64,000 nucleotides of DNA from Gammaproteobacteria bacterium (GCA_002708765.1 PAPD01000013.1:62001-126000), one strand, 5' to 3'. Positions 9,943 to 19,295 are shown, counted from the first letter of the stretch. The notes: generated by a model from the sequence alone, not told the origin. Numbers and translations: made by a program.

Positions 9943-10146
9943 TTGGTAGAGTTCAACCGACATTTAGCAGTGTTGCCCGTTCTTAACAGGGGAGAACGGA
10001 GTTGCACTTCCTTAATTACCCTGGCCGCTAGAGGAGGTGATCCCATCAATAATCAGTCTAAAAGGGGAGCCTTCGAGCTTGAAAAGCTCTAGGGTTCCCA
10101 CTATAGCGAGAGGGCTCTGGAGGCAAACTCTTCGGAGCCCTTTTTT
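9943..10146 (+). ncRNA. Candidate ~205-nt structured small RNA of unknown family
   Basis: No convincing ORF. Bounded by a near-consensus promoter and an intrinsic terminator. Hairpins CCGTTCT/AGAACGG (9977-9999) and GGGAGCC..GAGCTT-GAAA-AGCTC..GGGTTCCC (about 10064-10099). Contains AGGAGGTGATCC at 10032-10043. Confidence 0.65.
10112..10146 (+). terminator. Intrinsic terminator of candidate sRNA
   Basis: GGGCTC...GAGCCC stem with inner GAG/CTC pairing, immediately followed by TTTTTT. Confidence 0.85.
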
Positions 10147-10306
10147 AATACATGCCCTAATTTGAACGAACACCTAAAAAAAGAGCCTTGAACGGCTGAG
10201 ATTAACAGACTTTGACTTTATGATAGGTATAGCCAGACAACAAATGGACTTGACTCTGAGAGATCAGGGTCCAGAATAAGAATCAGGCGAATATCTAGTA
10301 ATCATT

Positions 10307-11161
10307 ATGTTCAACCCGTCACTTATTTTAATTGATGCATTTATTGAAGAGATTTGTTCTCTATACGTGAACATGTATGGAGGAAACAAGGAAGATATTC
10401 AGCTAATTTCATCCGGAGCAAGAAACTCGCTCGAGATAATCGCAAATAGTGACGCACCATATCACGACCTGAATCACACCATTATGGTCACTATGGTTGG
10501 AGCTGAAATTTTGCGAGGAAAAGCATTATTGGACGGATCAGTCACTTCCCAAGACTGGGTCCATTTCATAATTTCTTTGCTTAATCATGACATTGGTTAC
10601 GTAAGAGGGATTTGCAGCGGAGATGGGTCCGGAAAGTATGTAATCGATATGGCAGGTCACACAACTTCACCTCCACCCGGATCCACGGATGCCGCCCTCA
10701 CACCCTACCATATTGATCGGGCCAAATTATATATCCATCAACGGTATGCTCTAGATAAGCGCATAGACGCCAACAAGATCTGTGAAAATATTGAGCGAAC
10801 CCGATTTCCTGTGCCTTCGATTGACGACGAAAGCGATTCCAGTGATTTCGCCGGGTTAATAAGGGCCGCCGACCTGATAGGACAACTTGGAGATCCGCAA
10901 TACCACAAAAAGATTTCTGCACTGTTCGCCGAATTTAACGAAACTGGTCAGGCAGAAAAAATGGGGTATGGTTCAGCCGCAGATTTGAGAGCTGGTTATC
11001 CTGGGTTTTTCTGGGGGCTAGTGGCACCTTATATTTCAGAAGGCATAAAATTTTTGAGAAGAACTCAGAACGGACAGGCATGGGTCCAAAACCTATACGC
11101 AAATGTCTTTAAGGAAGAGCACGATACAGAAGTTTATGGTCCCGAGAGAGCCGGGAAGTAA
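10307..11161 (+). CDS. HD-domain metal-dependent phosphohydrolase-like protein
   Basis: YHDLNHTIMVTMVGAEIL...HFIISLLNHDIGYVRG (H...HD), ...FAGLIRAADLIGQLGDP (distal D). Confidence 0.8.
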   Translation: MFNPSLILIDAFIEEICSLYVNMYGGNKEDIQLISSGARNSLEIIANSDAPYHDLNHTIMVTMVGAEILRGKALLDGSVTSQDWVHFIISLLNHDIGYVRGICSGDGSGKYVIDMAGHTTSPPPGSTDAALTPYHIDRAKLYIHQRYALDKRIDANKICENIERTRFPVPSIDDESDSSDFAGLIRAADLIGQLGDPQYHKKISALFAEFNETGQAEKMGYGSAADLRAGYPGFFWGLVAPYISEGIKFLRRTQNGQAWVQNLYANVFKEEHDTEVYGPERAGK

Positions 11162-11300
11162 TTTAGAAAAGTTCCAACGCTCCGAAAATCTGAAACCAAA
11201 CTCTAACGAAACCATATAGCATTTATCTGCTAAAGCTCGTAAACTGCGAAATAAGCTTTTTAATTATATCAATCTCGGTTTCCAAGCAATAAGATCCTCG

Positions 11301-12569
11301 GTGCATTATCAGAAACTAAAAATATGCTTGCTCAGCTATAGGAGTAACCCTTATAGCGGAGGACAAGGCATCTATGTAAAGTTTTTAAGCAAAGCACTGG
11401 TTGAAATGGGTCATGAAGTTGATGTGATGTCGTCGGAGCCCTACCCTGAACTAGACAGCCGAGTAAAACTGATAAAAATCCCAGGATTGAATTTATTCGG
11501 GAAGAAAAATCATGTAACGGCGATCAGGGCAAAAAATTTGCTTTCCTTCACAGATTTTTTCGAATGGTTTAGCATGTTAACTGGAGGGTTCCCAGAACCT
11601 TACACTTTTGGAAGAAGAATTCTCAAGTACTTCAAGAAAAATACGCCCTGCTATGACGTAATTCATGATAATCAGAGTTTAAGTTTCGCGATCCTAAAAC
11701 TGCAGGAAATCGGTTGGCCGTTAATAACAACTATTCATCATCCTATCTCGACAGACTTAAAAATAGCTATTGAGCACGAACCTAGATGGCAATATCGATT
11801 GCTCATAAACAGATGGCATTCTTTTTTAAAAATGCAGAAAAAGGTAGCCGCTCAGCTGAACCATGTAGTCACTGTCTCTGAATCCTCGAAAAAAGATATC
11901 GGCTCAGATTTCAATGTTCCACTAGAAAACATAACCGTGGTTCATAACGGAATCGATACCGAAATCTTTTCTCCACAACCCAAAACCCCAAGAGCTCCCT
12001 ATACAATTGTGGCCACAGCTTCCGCAGATGCGCCCTTAAAGGGCCTAGATTATCTGCTTAAGGCAATCGCAGAATTGAAGAACGAGTTTCCCACAATACA
12101 GCTTAACGTCATAGGAAAAATAAATGAAGACGGTGCCTCATCAAGGTTAATTAAAGAACTGGACTTAAAAGATCACGTGAATTTCTTTTCTGATCTAGAG
12201 ACAAATGAAATCGTATCTCTATATGCGAGCGCCACATGCGCGGTCGTTCCTTCTATTTATGAGGGCTTTGGTCTTCCAGCCGCAGAAGCAATGGCCTGCA
12301 AAGTTCCCGTTGTCTCTACCGATGGAGGGGCCTTGCCTGAAGTGGTCGGTTCGGCAGGGCTTTTGGTGCCAGCAAGAAATAAGGCTGCGCTGAAAGATGC
12401 AATATCGAAATTCCTTCATCACCCGGAACTTCGAACGGAATATGCCGAAAAAGGCAGGCAAAGGATTGTCGATAATTTCAGCTGGCAAGAATGCGCAAAA
12501 CAAATGGAAGACCTCTACCGAAACGTAATCCAGACTGCGGACAGGAATCATGGCTCTAGAAACTATTAA
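11301..12569 (+). CDS. Glycosyltransferase family 4 (GT-B)
   Basis: LSYRSNPYSGGQGIYVKFLSKALVEMGHEVDVMSSEPYP, VVHNGIDTEIFSP, PSIYEGFGLPAAEAMACKVPVVSTDGGALPEVVG (EX7E). Initiates at GTG. Confidence 0.93.
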   Translation: MHYQKLKICLLSYRSNPYSGGQGIYVKFLSKALVEMGHEVDVMSSEPYPELDSRVKLIKIPGLNLFGKKNHVTAIRAKNLLSFTDFFEWFSMLTGGFPEPYTFGRRILKYFKKNTPCYDVIHDNQSLSFAILKLQEIGWPLITTIHHPISTDLKIAIEHEPRWQYRLLINRWHSFLKMQKKVAAQLNHVVTVSESSKKDIGSDFNVPLENITVVHNGIDTEIFSPQPKTPRAPYTIVATASADAPLKGLDYLLKAIAELKNEFPTIQLNVIGKINEDGASSRLIKELDLKDHVNFFSDLETNEIVSLYASATCAVVPSIYEGFGLPAAEAMACKVPVVSTDGGALPEVVGSAGLLVPARNKAALKDAISKFLHHPELRTEYAEKGRQRIVDNFSWQECAKQMEDLYRNVIQTADRNHGSRNY

Positions 12570-13281
12570 TTTCCAATCTTTGGGACTGGATAACAAAGAC
12601 AGAATTCTTGACCTAGGTTGCGGGGAAGGGAGACACGCTCTGTCGGCGTATACAACCAATAACGTTAATATTGTTGCAGTAGATTTGTCTTTAGCCGACA
12701 TTAAGACTGCAAAAAAAAGGTTTTTAGAATTTTTCGAAGCAGGGAATAGAGAGAAAAATCTTTCATTTTCTCTAGCCAACGCTAAATCACTTCCGTTCGA
12801 AAGCAATAGCTTCGAAAAAGTAATTTGTTCGGAGGTGCTTGAGCATATTCATGATTATGAGTCTGTATTGAAAGAAATATATCGTGTTCTAAAGAGCGGC
12901 GGAGTTGCAGGAATCAGTGTTCCTAGATTCTTTCCTGAATGGGTTTGTTGGAAGTTAAACAGTGCTTATCACGAGGCCGAAGGTGGGCATGTCAGAATAT
13001 TCAAACAAAGAGACTTGCGAAAAAAAATTGAAAATGCTGGTCTCGTTTTCGAAAATCTTCATTACGCACACGCTCTTCATGTTCCATACTGGTGGCTTAA
13101 ATGCCTTTTTTGGCGAGAACCAGATCAATCAGAGGCCTTAATCGTAAAACTTTACCATCGGTTCTTGGTCTGGGATCTAATGAAAAACCCCCCTATTACT
13201 GAAATCAGCGAAAAACTGCTCAACCCTTTAATCGGTAAGAGTGTTGTAATGTATTTCCGCAAGCCATACGAATCAAAATAG
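12550..13281 (+). CDS. Class I SAM-dependent methyltransferase (Methyltransf_11 type)
   Basis: ILDLGCGEGRHALSA motif I, VICSEVLEHIHDYESVLKEIYRVLKSGG. Overlaps the GT4 end by 20 nt. Confidence 0.92.
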   Translation: MALETINFQSLGLDNKDRILDLGCGEGRHALSAYTTNNVNIVAVDLSLADIKTAKKRFLEFFEAGNREKNLSFSLANAKSLPFESNSFEKVICSEVLEHIHDYESVLKEIYRVLKSGGVAGISVPRFFPEWVCWKLNSAYHEAEGGHVRIFKQRDLRKKIENAGLVFENLHYAHALHVPYWWLKCLFWREPDQSEALIVKLYHRFLVWDLMKNPPITEISEKLLNPLIGKSVVMYFRKPYESK

Positions 13282-14315
13282 TGAACCAAGACATTGCGCA
13301 ACTTAAATGGTTCGACGAAAAATACTTCGAAGAAACCGCTCATTTCATTGCAAAAACGCAGGCCAAGGACGGCAGCATTCCTTGGTTCTATAACGGACCA
13401 ATGGACCCATGGGATCATATAGAGGCTCTGATGGGATTAACGATCGGCGGGAAATTCTCTGAAGCCAGAAAGGGCTTTGAATGGTTGAAGAGAAATCAAC
13501 TTAAAAACGGCAGCTGGCTTGCTGCTTATAAGGACGGGGAAATAGAAGATGGAACCAGAGCTGAAACAAACTATGTCGCATATATAGCTACGGGTGTTTG
13601 GCATTATTATCTTGTTACCAAGGACAAGTCTTTTTTAGAAACCATGTGGAAAACTATTGCGAAGGCTATGGACTTTGTTATTAGCCTTCAAGGTCCAAGT
13701 GGAGAAATCTTCTGGTGCGAGGACACTAAACTAGGCGTTCAAAAGGATTGTCTAGTAACAGGTTGTTCAAGTATCTACAAGTCTCTCGAATGCGCCACCA
13801 ATATAGGATCTATTTTGGAAAAAGATGTGGGTATCTGGAAATCTGCTAGGAAGAATCTGGGAGCTGCGCTCTTGGATCATCCTCAATGCTTTGATCAGAC
13901 CTGGGAATCAAAAGCTAGATTCGCAATGGACTGGTTTTATCCTGTACTGACAGGAGTCATCCAGGGGAAACAGGCGATTCGTCATCTTGACGAACGATGG
14001 GAAGAGTTTGTCGTAAACGAGCTGGGATGTCGTTGTGTTAATGATGAGCCCTGGGTTACTGTGGCCGAGTCGTGTGAGCTAGTAATGGCTCTGATGTCGG
14101 CTGGGCAAGAACAAAAAGCAAGGAAAGTATTTAGTTGGTTAATGAATTTCCGAGAAGATGACGGATCATACTGGACAGGATATGTTTATCCTGATCAGTT
14201 AATGTGGCCTGAAGAGCGCCCTACGTGGACTGCGGGAGCAGTTTTACTCGCGGCAGACGCCTTGACAAAAAAAACACCGGCCTCATCGTTATTTTTGAAT
14301 TCGAAAAAAACCTAA
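13281..14315 (+). CDS. Prenyltransferase/squalene-oxidase-like alpha/alpha toroid protein, function unknown
   Basis: QAKDGSIPWFYNG...DPWDHIEALMGLTIGGK...GFEWLKRNQLKNGSWLAAY...; NFREDDGSYWTGYVYPDQ resembles QDGSW-type repeats. GTG start overlaps the previous stop (TAGTG). Confidence 0.7.
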   Translation: MNQDIAQLKWFDEKYFEETAHFIAKTQAKDGSIPWFYNGPMDPWDHIEALMGLTIGGKFSEARKGFEWLKRNQLKNGSWLAAYKDGEIEDGTRAETNYVAYIATGVWHYYLVTKDKSFLETMWKTIAKAMDFVISLQGPSGEIFWCEDTKLGVQKDCLVTGCSSIYKSLECATNIGSILEKDVGIWKSARKNLGAALLDHPQCFDQTWESKARFAMDWFYPVLTGVIQGKQAIRHLDERWEEFVVNELGCRCVNDEPWVTVAESCELVMALMSAGQEQKARKVFSWLMNFREDDGSYWTGYVYPDQLMWPEERPTWTAGAVLLAADALTKKTPASSLFLNSKKT

Positions 14316-14929
14316 ATACGTTTCAAGATTGAAAGGGTTTTTACTCTGTCCAGTTCAACAAACAACCCCGAAGCTAACGCTAATTTCATAATTTCGTATG
14401 GTGCCTGTCCGCCCTCTGCAGGATCAGAAAAGATATCATGTATCGCTAGAATACCTCCCTTCCGAATGTGGCTGCTCCAGCCCCGGTAATCCTTCATCGC
14501 CGACTCTATCGAGTGACCTCCATCTATAAAGACCATTCCCAATTCTCCAGACCAATCCCTCGAGACATTAGCGGAAGTGGAAACGATGGGAACAACTGTA
14601 TCGTGAAGCCCTGACGAATAGATGGTTTTTCTGAACTCAGAAAAAGAGTCCATCAGCCCGGTCTCTTGGTCAAAAAGTTCCTTGTCATGGTATCCTTCTC
14701 CTGGCTGATGCTCTTCCGAACCACGATGGTGATCTATTGCATAAAGCGTCGAGTGATTCTCCCGACATGCTTCTCCCAAGTAGACAGTACTCTTGCCACA
14801 ATAGCTCCCGATCTCCAAGGCCGGCCCCAGTGAAGAACTCTGAAGACAATAATGATAAAGAGCTTCTCCTTCTTCCTGGTCAAGAAAGCCTTTAATCTGG
14901 GAAACATCGATAGAAAACCTAGGCATCAT
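14312..14929 (-). CDS. Class I SAM-dependent methyltransferase (macrocin-O-MT/cephalosporin-hydroxylase-like group)
   Basis: MMPRFSIDVSQIKGFLDQEEGEALYHYCLQSSSLGPALEIGSYCGKSTVYLGEAC...LYAIDHHRGSEEH...MVFIDGGHSIESAMKDYRGWSSHIRKGGILAIHDIF. The ORF-track N-terminus (start 15148) is probably spurious. Confidence 0.85.
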   Translation of the reverse strand: MMPRFSIDVSQIKGFLDQEEGEALYHYCLQSSSLGPALEIGSYCGKSTVYLGEACRENHSTLYAIDHHRGSEEHQPGEGYHDKELFDQETGLMDSFSEFRKTIYSSGLHDTVVPIVSTSANVSRDWSGELGMVFIDGGHSIESAMKDYRGWSSHIRKGGILAIHDIFSDPAEGGQAPYEIMKLALASGLFVELDRVKTLSILKRI

Positions 14930-15108
14930 CAAAATGTAAAAAAAATTGTAAGGTACATGGGTACCAGAATTATCGCGGCATAAGCACCAAGATTGGCGAG
15001 CAACGGCCATTTTGAATCGCGACCCGGCGGCAAAAGACTCCCAACGAACAACCAGACTACAGCAGCTAAAAGTAGAGAAAGAAGAATACTTAGTAAAATA
15101 AGGCCCAT
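14929..15108 (-). CDS. Small integral membrane protein, 59 aa
   Basis: Hand-read: MGLILLSILLSLLLAAVVWLFVGSLLPPGRDSKWPLLANLGAYAAIILVPMYLTIFFTF, two hydrophobic segments. Its TGA overlaps the ATG of the downstream methyltransferase. Confidence 0.65.
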   Translation of the reverse strand: MGLILLSILLSLLLAAVVWLFVGSLLPPGRDSKWPLLANLGAYAAIILVPMYLTIFFTF

Positions 15109-15140
15109 ATAATCGATTTTTCCTGTTGTTCTGCCGACGG

Positions 15141-16331
15141 TTAGTCAAGGATCAGTATTTTTATCTGGTCACCAATCTCAATCTTTTCTCCGGGATCAAC
15201 AATTGCAAGACTATTAGCCCAATATACCGAGCTAAGCAAGCTAGATCCCTGGTTTTCGTACTTATCCACCAAAATTTTACCTTTTTCAATACGATAACGA
15301 GCGCGCAAATACTCTCTTCTAGAACCGCCATGGACATCGAATGTTGACAGAGCCATATACTCCTTTTCCTGTACTTCATTAAATCCTTGCATGGCTTTTA
15401 GAAAGGGTTTGACGAAAACACAAAAACTAACAAAAGTAGAAACTGGGTTACCTGGTAGCCCCAGAAACGGCTTTTTTTTTATCGTCCCGAAGGCAACAGG
15501 TTTACCCGGTTTCATAGCGACCTTCCACATATTTATCGACCCTATGGCTTCGACGGCGCTCTTAACATGATCTTCTTCGCCTACAGAAACACCTCCAGAT
15601 GAAATAATCAAATCCGATTTTTCGGACGCTTCACTTAGGACTTTTACGGTTTCAGATACTTTGTCGGGAACAATGCCTAGATCCAGAACTTCCATACCCA
15701 TTTGTTTCAAAAGACCATACATAAGAAAACGATTAGAGTTATAAATCTGGCCTTGTTCGAGCGGGTTCCCCGGCAAAACCAGCTCATCTCCTGTTGAAAA
15801 AATGGAGACCACTAATGGTTTCTTCACTCTAACCTTTTCTCTTCCTATTGACCCCAGAAGAGCAATCGCTATCGACGAAAGGAATTCTCCCTTAGAAATA
15901 ATGATTGAGCCCGATTTAATATCATGTCCACGCTTTCTAATGTTTGAAAACTGGTCAGGCCTTCGATGCACTAATGCCAAATTACCTGACAACTCGACAT
16001 GCTCCTGAATGATCACCGTATCAGCGCCTTCAGGAAGGGGGGCGCCAGTAAATATTCTAGCCAGAGAACCTTTAACGAGCGGACCAGGTGACTTTCCAGC
16101 CGCGATTCGATCAGAAACTTCGTATTTCTGTCCAACAGTTATATCCTCCCAGCATCCGGCAAATCCGTCCATCGCGCTATTATCAAAGGCAGGAACATCG
16201 ATTTCGGAAGAAATATTCTCAGCGCAGACTCCTCCCAACGCCATATCCAGCTCTAGTTCACCTTCCCTCATTGTGGGTTTAGCTAACGCCAATAACTGAG
16301 TGACAGCATCATCTACTGATGTAAGCACCAA
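15141..16331 (-). CDS. moeA: Molybdopterin molybdenumtransferase MoeA
   Basis: DNSAMDGFAG, IAAGKSPGPLVKGSLARIFTGAPLPEGADTVI, SGGVSVGEEDHVK, GLPGNPVSTFV. Probable TTG start at 16331 after an AGGGAG Shine-Dalgarno. Confidence 0.92.
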   Translation of the reverse strand: MVLTSVDDAVTQLLALAKPTMREGELELDMALGGVCAENISSEIDVPAFDNSAMDGFAGCWEDITVGQKYEVSDRIAAGKSPGPLVKGSLARIFTGAPLPEGADTVIIQEHVELSGNLALVHRRPDQFSNIRKRGHDIKSGSIIISKGEFLSSIAIALLGSIGREKVRVKKPLVVSIFSTGDELVLPGNPLEQGQIYNSNRFLMYGLLKQMGMEVLDLGIVPDKVSETVKVLSEASEKSDLIISSGGVSVGEEDHVKSAVEAIGSINMWKVAMKPGKPVAFGTIKKKPFLGLPGNPVSTFVSFCVFVKPFLKAMQGFNEVQEKEYMALSTFDVHGGSRREYLRARYRIEKGKILVDKYENQGSSLLSSVYWANSLAIVDPGEKIEIGDQIKILILD

Positions 16332-16333
16332 TA

Positions 16334-16852
16334 TCAGTGGCTCCCTATTCTGACAAGTTCTGCAAAATTGCAAGGTTTGTGGTTTATATCCAGCTGCTCT
16401 TTTATGATTTGGTTCCAGGCCGTTGCGCACGCACCGGTTGAACCCGGGATACAGAATATCAGTGTGTCATTAGCGATTCCCGCTAACGCCCTTGATTGAA
16501 TAGTTGAAGTCCCAATCTCATCAAATGATATTCTTCTGAACAATTCACCAAAACCAGGAATGTTCGAATCAAAAAGTGGCTGGATAGCTTCGGGCGTGGA
16601 ATCCCGAGAAGTAAATCCGGTGCCACCAGTAACTAGAACAACTTCTATCTGATCATCGGCAATCCATGCAGACAAAATTGCTCTCAACGCATATACGTTA
16701 TCTTTCTCGATACAGTGTTTCGAAATCGAGTGTCCATCTTCTCTAGCAGCGTCCACCAAAAACTTTCCGGAAGTGTCGCTTGTAAAATCCCTAGTATCAG
16801 ACACGGTCAAAACCGCTATTCGAAGCCTCCCATTCTTTTTTTCATCCACCAT
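16334..16852 (-). CDS. moaB: Molybdenum cofactor biosynthesis protein B (MoaB/MogA family)
   Basis: [70 protein letters not shown]. Confidence 0.92.
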   Translation of the reverse strand: MVDEKKNGRLRIAVLTVSDTRDFTSDTSGKFLVDAAREDGHSISKHCIEKDNVYALRAILSAWIADDQIEVVLVTGGTGFTSRDSTPEAIQPLFDSNIPGFGELFRRISFDEIGTSTIQSRALAGIANDTLIFCIPGSTGACATAWNQIIKEQLDINHKPCNFAELVRIGSH

Positions 16853-16916
16853 ATACTAAGCCAACATTATTAACTTCATACCAAAGACTTTGGAAGCCAG
16901 AGAACTCAAATCATAT

Positions 16917-18371
16917 CTATCCATTTACTAAGTAGTGAACCCAGATGCTAGCCGCATAACCTAGGGAAATAGCCCATGTCCACTTCAGATGACCAAAGAA
17001 AGTATAGATGCCTCTCGCCTGACCCATCAAAGCACCCCCGGCTGCCGATCCGATAGACAAAAGACTTCCTCCAACTCCCGTAGTCAAAGTAATAAGCAGC
17101 CATTGGTATTGATCCATATCGGGGCTCATTGTCAAGATCGCAAACATTACAGGAATATTGTCTACGATTGCTGAAAGGACTCCCATCGCGATATTAGCAT
17201 TAGTTGCACCCCAACCCTCATAAAGGTATACCGACATTATTTCGAGGTAACCTATAAAACCGAGACCACCTACACAGAAAATCACACCAAAAAAGAAAAA
17301 CAAAGTGTCCCATTCTGCCTTCGAAACATCACTAAAAATCTTAAACTGTCCGAAATTAGGCGTATCCTCGCTCTGTTTCAAACCCTCTTCGATAAGCTCA
17401 GGGTCTAGTTCGTTTAACATTTTTTCGTATGCTACCTGATCAGGCTTCTGATCCTTATGCGATGTCATTCGAAGGTAGTAACCGAAAAACAATAAATAGG
17501 AAAGCCCTGTCATCATTCCCAGAAACGGAGGAAGATGGAAGAATTGCTCAAACGAAACGGCGGTAGCTATGGTGCAAAGGCCGAGACCACAAATTATAAA
17601 AGCCCCTCTTTTCAGAACAACCGATTCGGCAGACACCTCAGGACTTTCGTTCGGCACGAAAAAACTCATTATCACAGCAGGAACAAGATAGTTGACCACC
17701 GACGGCAAGAACAACGCAAAAAATTCAAAGAAAGTAGCCTTTCCGCTCTGCCAAACCATCAAAGTCGTTATATCTCCGAAGGGACTAAACGCTCCTCCAG
17801 CATTTGCCGCAACCACAATATTTACCATACCAATCGCAACAAAAGTGGGGCTGCTTCTGCCAACTGATAGTACAACCGCTCCCATTAACAATGCCGTCGT
17901 CAAATTGTCTGCAATGGGTGACAAGAAAAAAGCAATTCCACCTGTTATCCAAAATAGTTTTTTGTACCCGAAACCCCTACTCACTAACCAGGCTCTTAGA
18001 GATTCAAAAACATTTCGCTCAGTCATTGCATTTATATAGGTCATAGCAACAAGCAAGAACAATAGAAGCGACGCATATTCAATAAGGTTGTGCTGCAACA
18101 CTGCCTCTAGATGATGCTCATCCAGAGGAGATTGCTTAATAAGAATAGCTACGATGAGCCATATAAGACCAGCTGCAAGGATAACTGGCTTGCTCTTTCT
18201 AAGATGAATGAATTCTTCCGCCATCACCAACGAATAAGCCAAAACAAAAATGGCTAGCGCCAGAAAACCTAGCGCATGTCCTGACATATCCATATTAACT
18301 ATATCACCGCCACTAGCACTCGCCGAAGCTGAAAAAAACGCCAACGTTATAACAAAAATCTTCTTAATCAC
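16917..18371 (-). CDS. nhaD: Na+/H+ antiporter NhaD-type (arsenite permease-like superfamily)
   Basis: Polytopic 484 aa; SPIADNLTTALLMGAVVLSVG, NIVVAANAGGAFSPFGDITTLMVWQ, LSAIVDNIPVMFAILTM. Confidence 0.9.
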   Translation of the reverse strand: MIKKIFVITLAFFSASASASGGDIVNMDMSGHALGFLALAIFVLAYSLVMAEEFIHLRKSKPVILAAGLIWLIVAILIKQSPLDEHHLEAVLQHNLIEYASLLLFLLVAMTYINAMTERNVFESLRAWLVSRGFGYKKLFWITGGIAFFLSPIADNLTTALLMGAVVLSVGRSSPTFVAIGMVNIVVAANAGGAFSPFGDITTLMVWQSGKATFFEFFALFLPSVVNYLVPAVIMSFFVPNESPEVSAESVVLKRGAFIICGLGLCTIATAVSFEQFFHLPPFLGMMTGLSYLLFFGYYLRMTSHKDQKPDQVAYEKMLNELDPELIEEGLKQSEDTPNFGQFKIFSDVSKAEWDTLFFFFGVIFCVGGLGFIGYLEIMSVYLYEGWGATNANIAMGVLSAIVDNIPVMFAILTMSPDMDQYQWLLITLTTGVGGSLLSIGSAAGGALMGQARGIYTFFGHLKWTWAISLGYAASIWVHYLVNG

Positions 18372-18398
18372 TTTACCTCCAGCTCTCTTAATCTAGAT

Positions 18399-19175
18399 TT
18401 ACTTTCCCTGCCAATTCGGCGCACGTTTTTCAGAAAAGGCCTTGGGGCCCTCTATAAAATCTGAACTCTCATACATTGCCTGAATCTGCTTATACCTAGT
18501 TTTAATCGCCTCTTCAATACTAAAAGCATTCATACCCTGCATTGCCGCTTCCTTGCTACCTCTAACTGACAACGGCGCACACTCCAATATTAGAGTTGCC
18601 CAAGCTCTAGCGCACTGCAAAACTTCTCCTTGCGGACAAATTTCATTAACGAAACCGAGTTCTTTACCTTCTACCGCAGAAACTCTGCGGCCAGTCAACA
18701 GCATGCCCATTGCCTGTTTCATACCAATCTCTCTAGGAAGGCGATGTATTCCCCCAGCTAAAGCAGCAAGACCAACCCTAGGCTCAGGCAAAGCAAATAC
18801 GGCGTCCTCCGACGCGATAATCAAGTCACATGCCAGAGCAATCTCAAAGCCACCTCCCATAGCGACACCATTTACCGCCGCAATTACCGGCTTAGGGTTA
18901 TCAAATCTCGATGTAATGCCACCAAACCCAGTCGCAGGCTGCCCACTCATATCAGCCCCAGAAGCCTGATATTTCAGGTCGTTTCCCGCACAGAACGCTT
19001 TATTTCCTTCACCAGTAATGATGGCTACCCATTGATCAGGATCCGCCACAAATTCATCAAAAACACTCGCAAGTTCGCTGTTCCCCGGAGGATGCAAGGA
19101 ATTCATTACTTCTGGACGATTAATCTTTATAAGAGTTAATCTACCCTCCTTTGAAACTTCACAATAATCTCCCAT
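18399..19175 (-). CDS. Enoyl-CoA hydratase/isomerase family protein
   Basis: INRPEVMNSLHPPGNSELASVFDEF, GNKAFCAGNDLKYQA, KPVIAAVNGVAMGGGFEIALACDLIIASEDAVFALPEPRVGLAALAGG. Confidence 0.93.
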   Translation of the reverse strand: MGDYCEVSKEGRLTLIKINRPEVMNSLHPPGNSELASVFDEFVADPDQWVAIITGEGNKAFCAGNDLKYQASGADMSGQPATGFGGITSRFDNPKPVIAAVNGVAMGGGFEIALACDLIIASEDAVFALPEPRVGLAALAGGIHRLPREIGMKQAMGMLLTGRRVSAVEGKELGFVNEICPQGEVLQCARAWATLILECAPLSVRGSKEAAMQGMNAFSIEEAIKTRYKQIQAMYESSDFIEGPKAFSEKRAPNWQGK

Positions 19176-19295
19176 CCCTTATATACTCCCATTATAAAAA
19201 GTCCCTTACCAGACTTTAATCATATGTCCCAAAAATTTAAACTTAAAGCACTTTAAGTTAATCTAACTCTCCAGAACTATAATATCTCTAGGAGA

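Noticed and set aside
10032-10047. Match to the 16S rRNA 3' end read as an rRNA gene fragment
   Set aside because: Only about 12 nt match and it is the complement of the rRNA tail in an otherwise unrelated structured region. No rRNA gene is present.
12219-12806. 195-aa minus-strand ORF
   Set aside because: Antisense to the GT4 and methyltransferase coding regions with strong motifs; no own domain signal.
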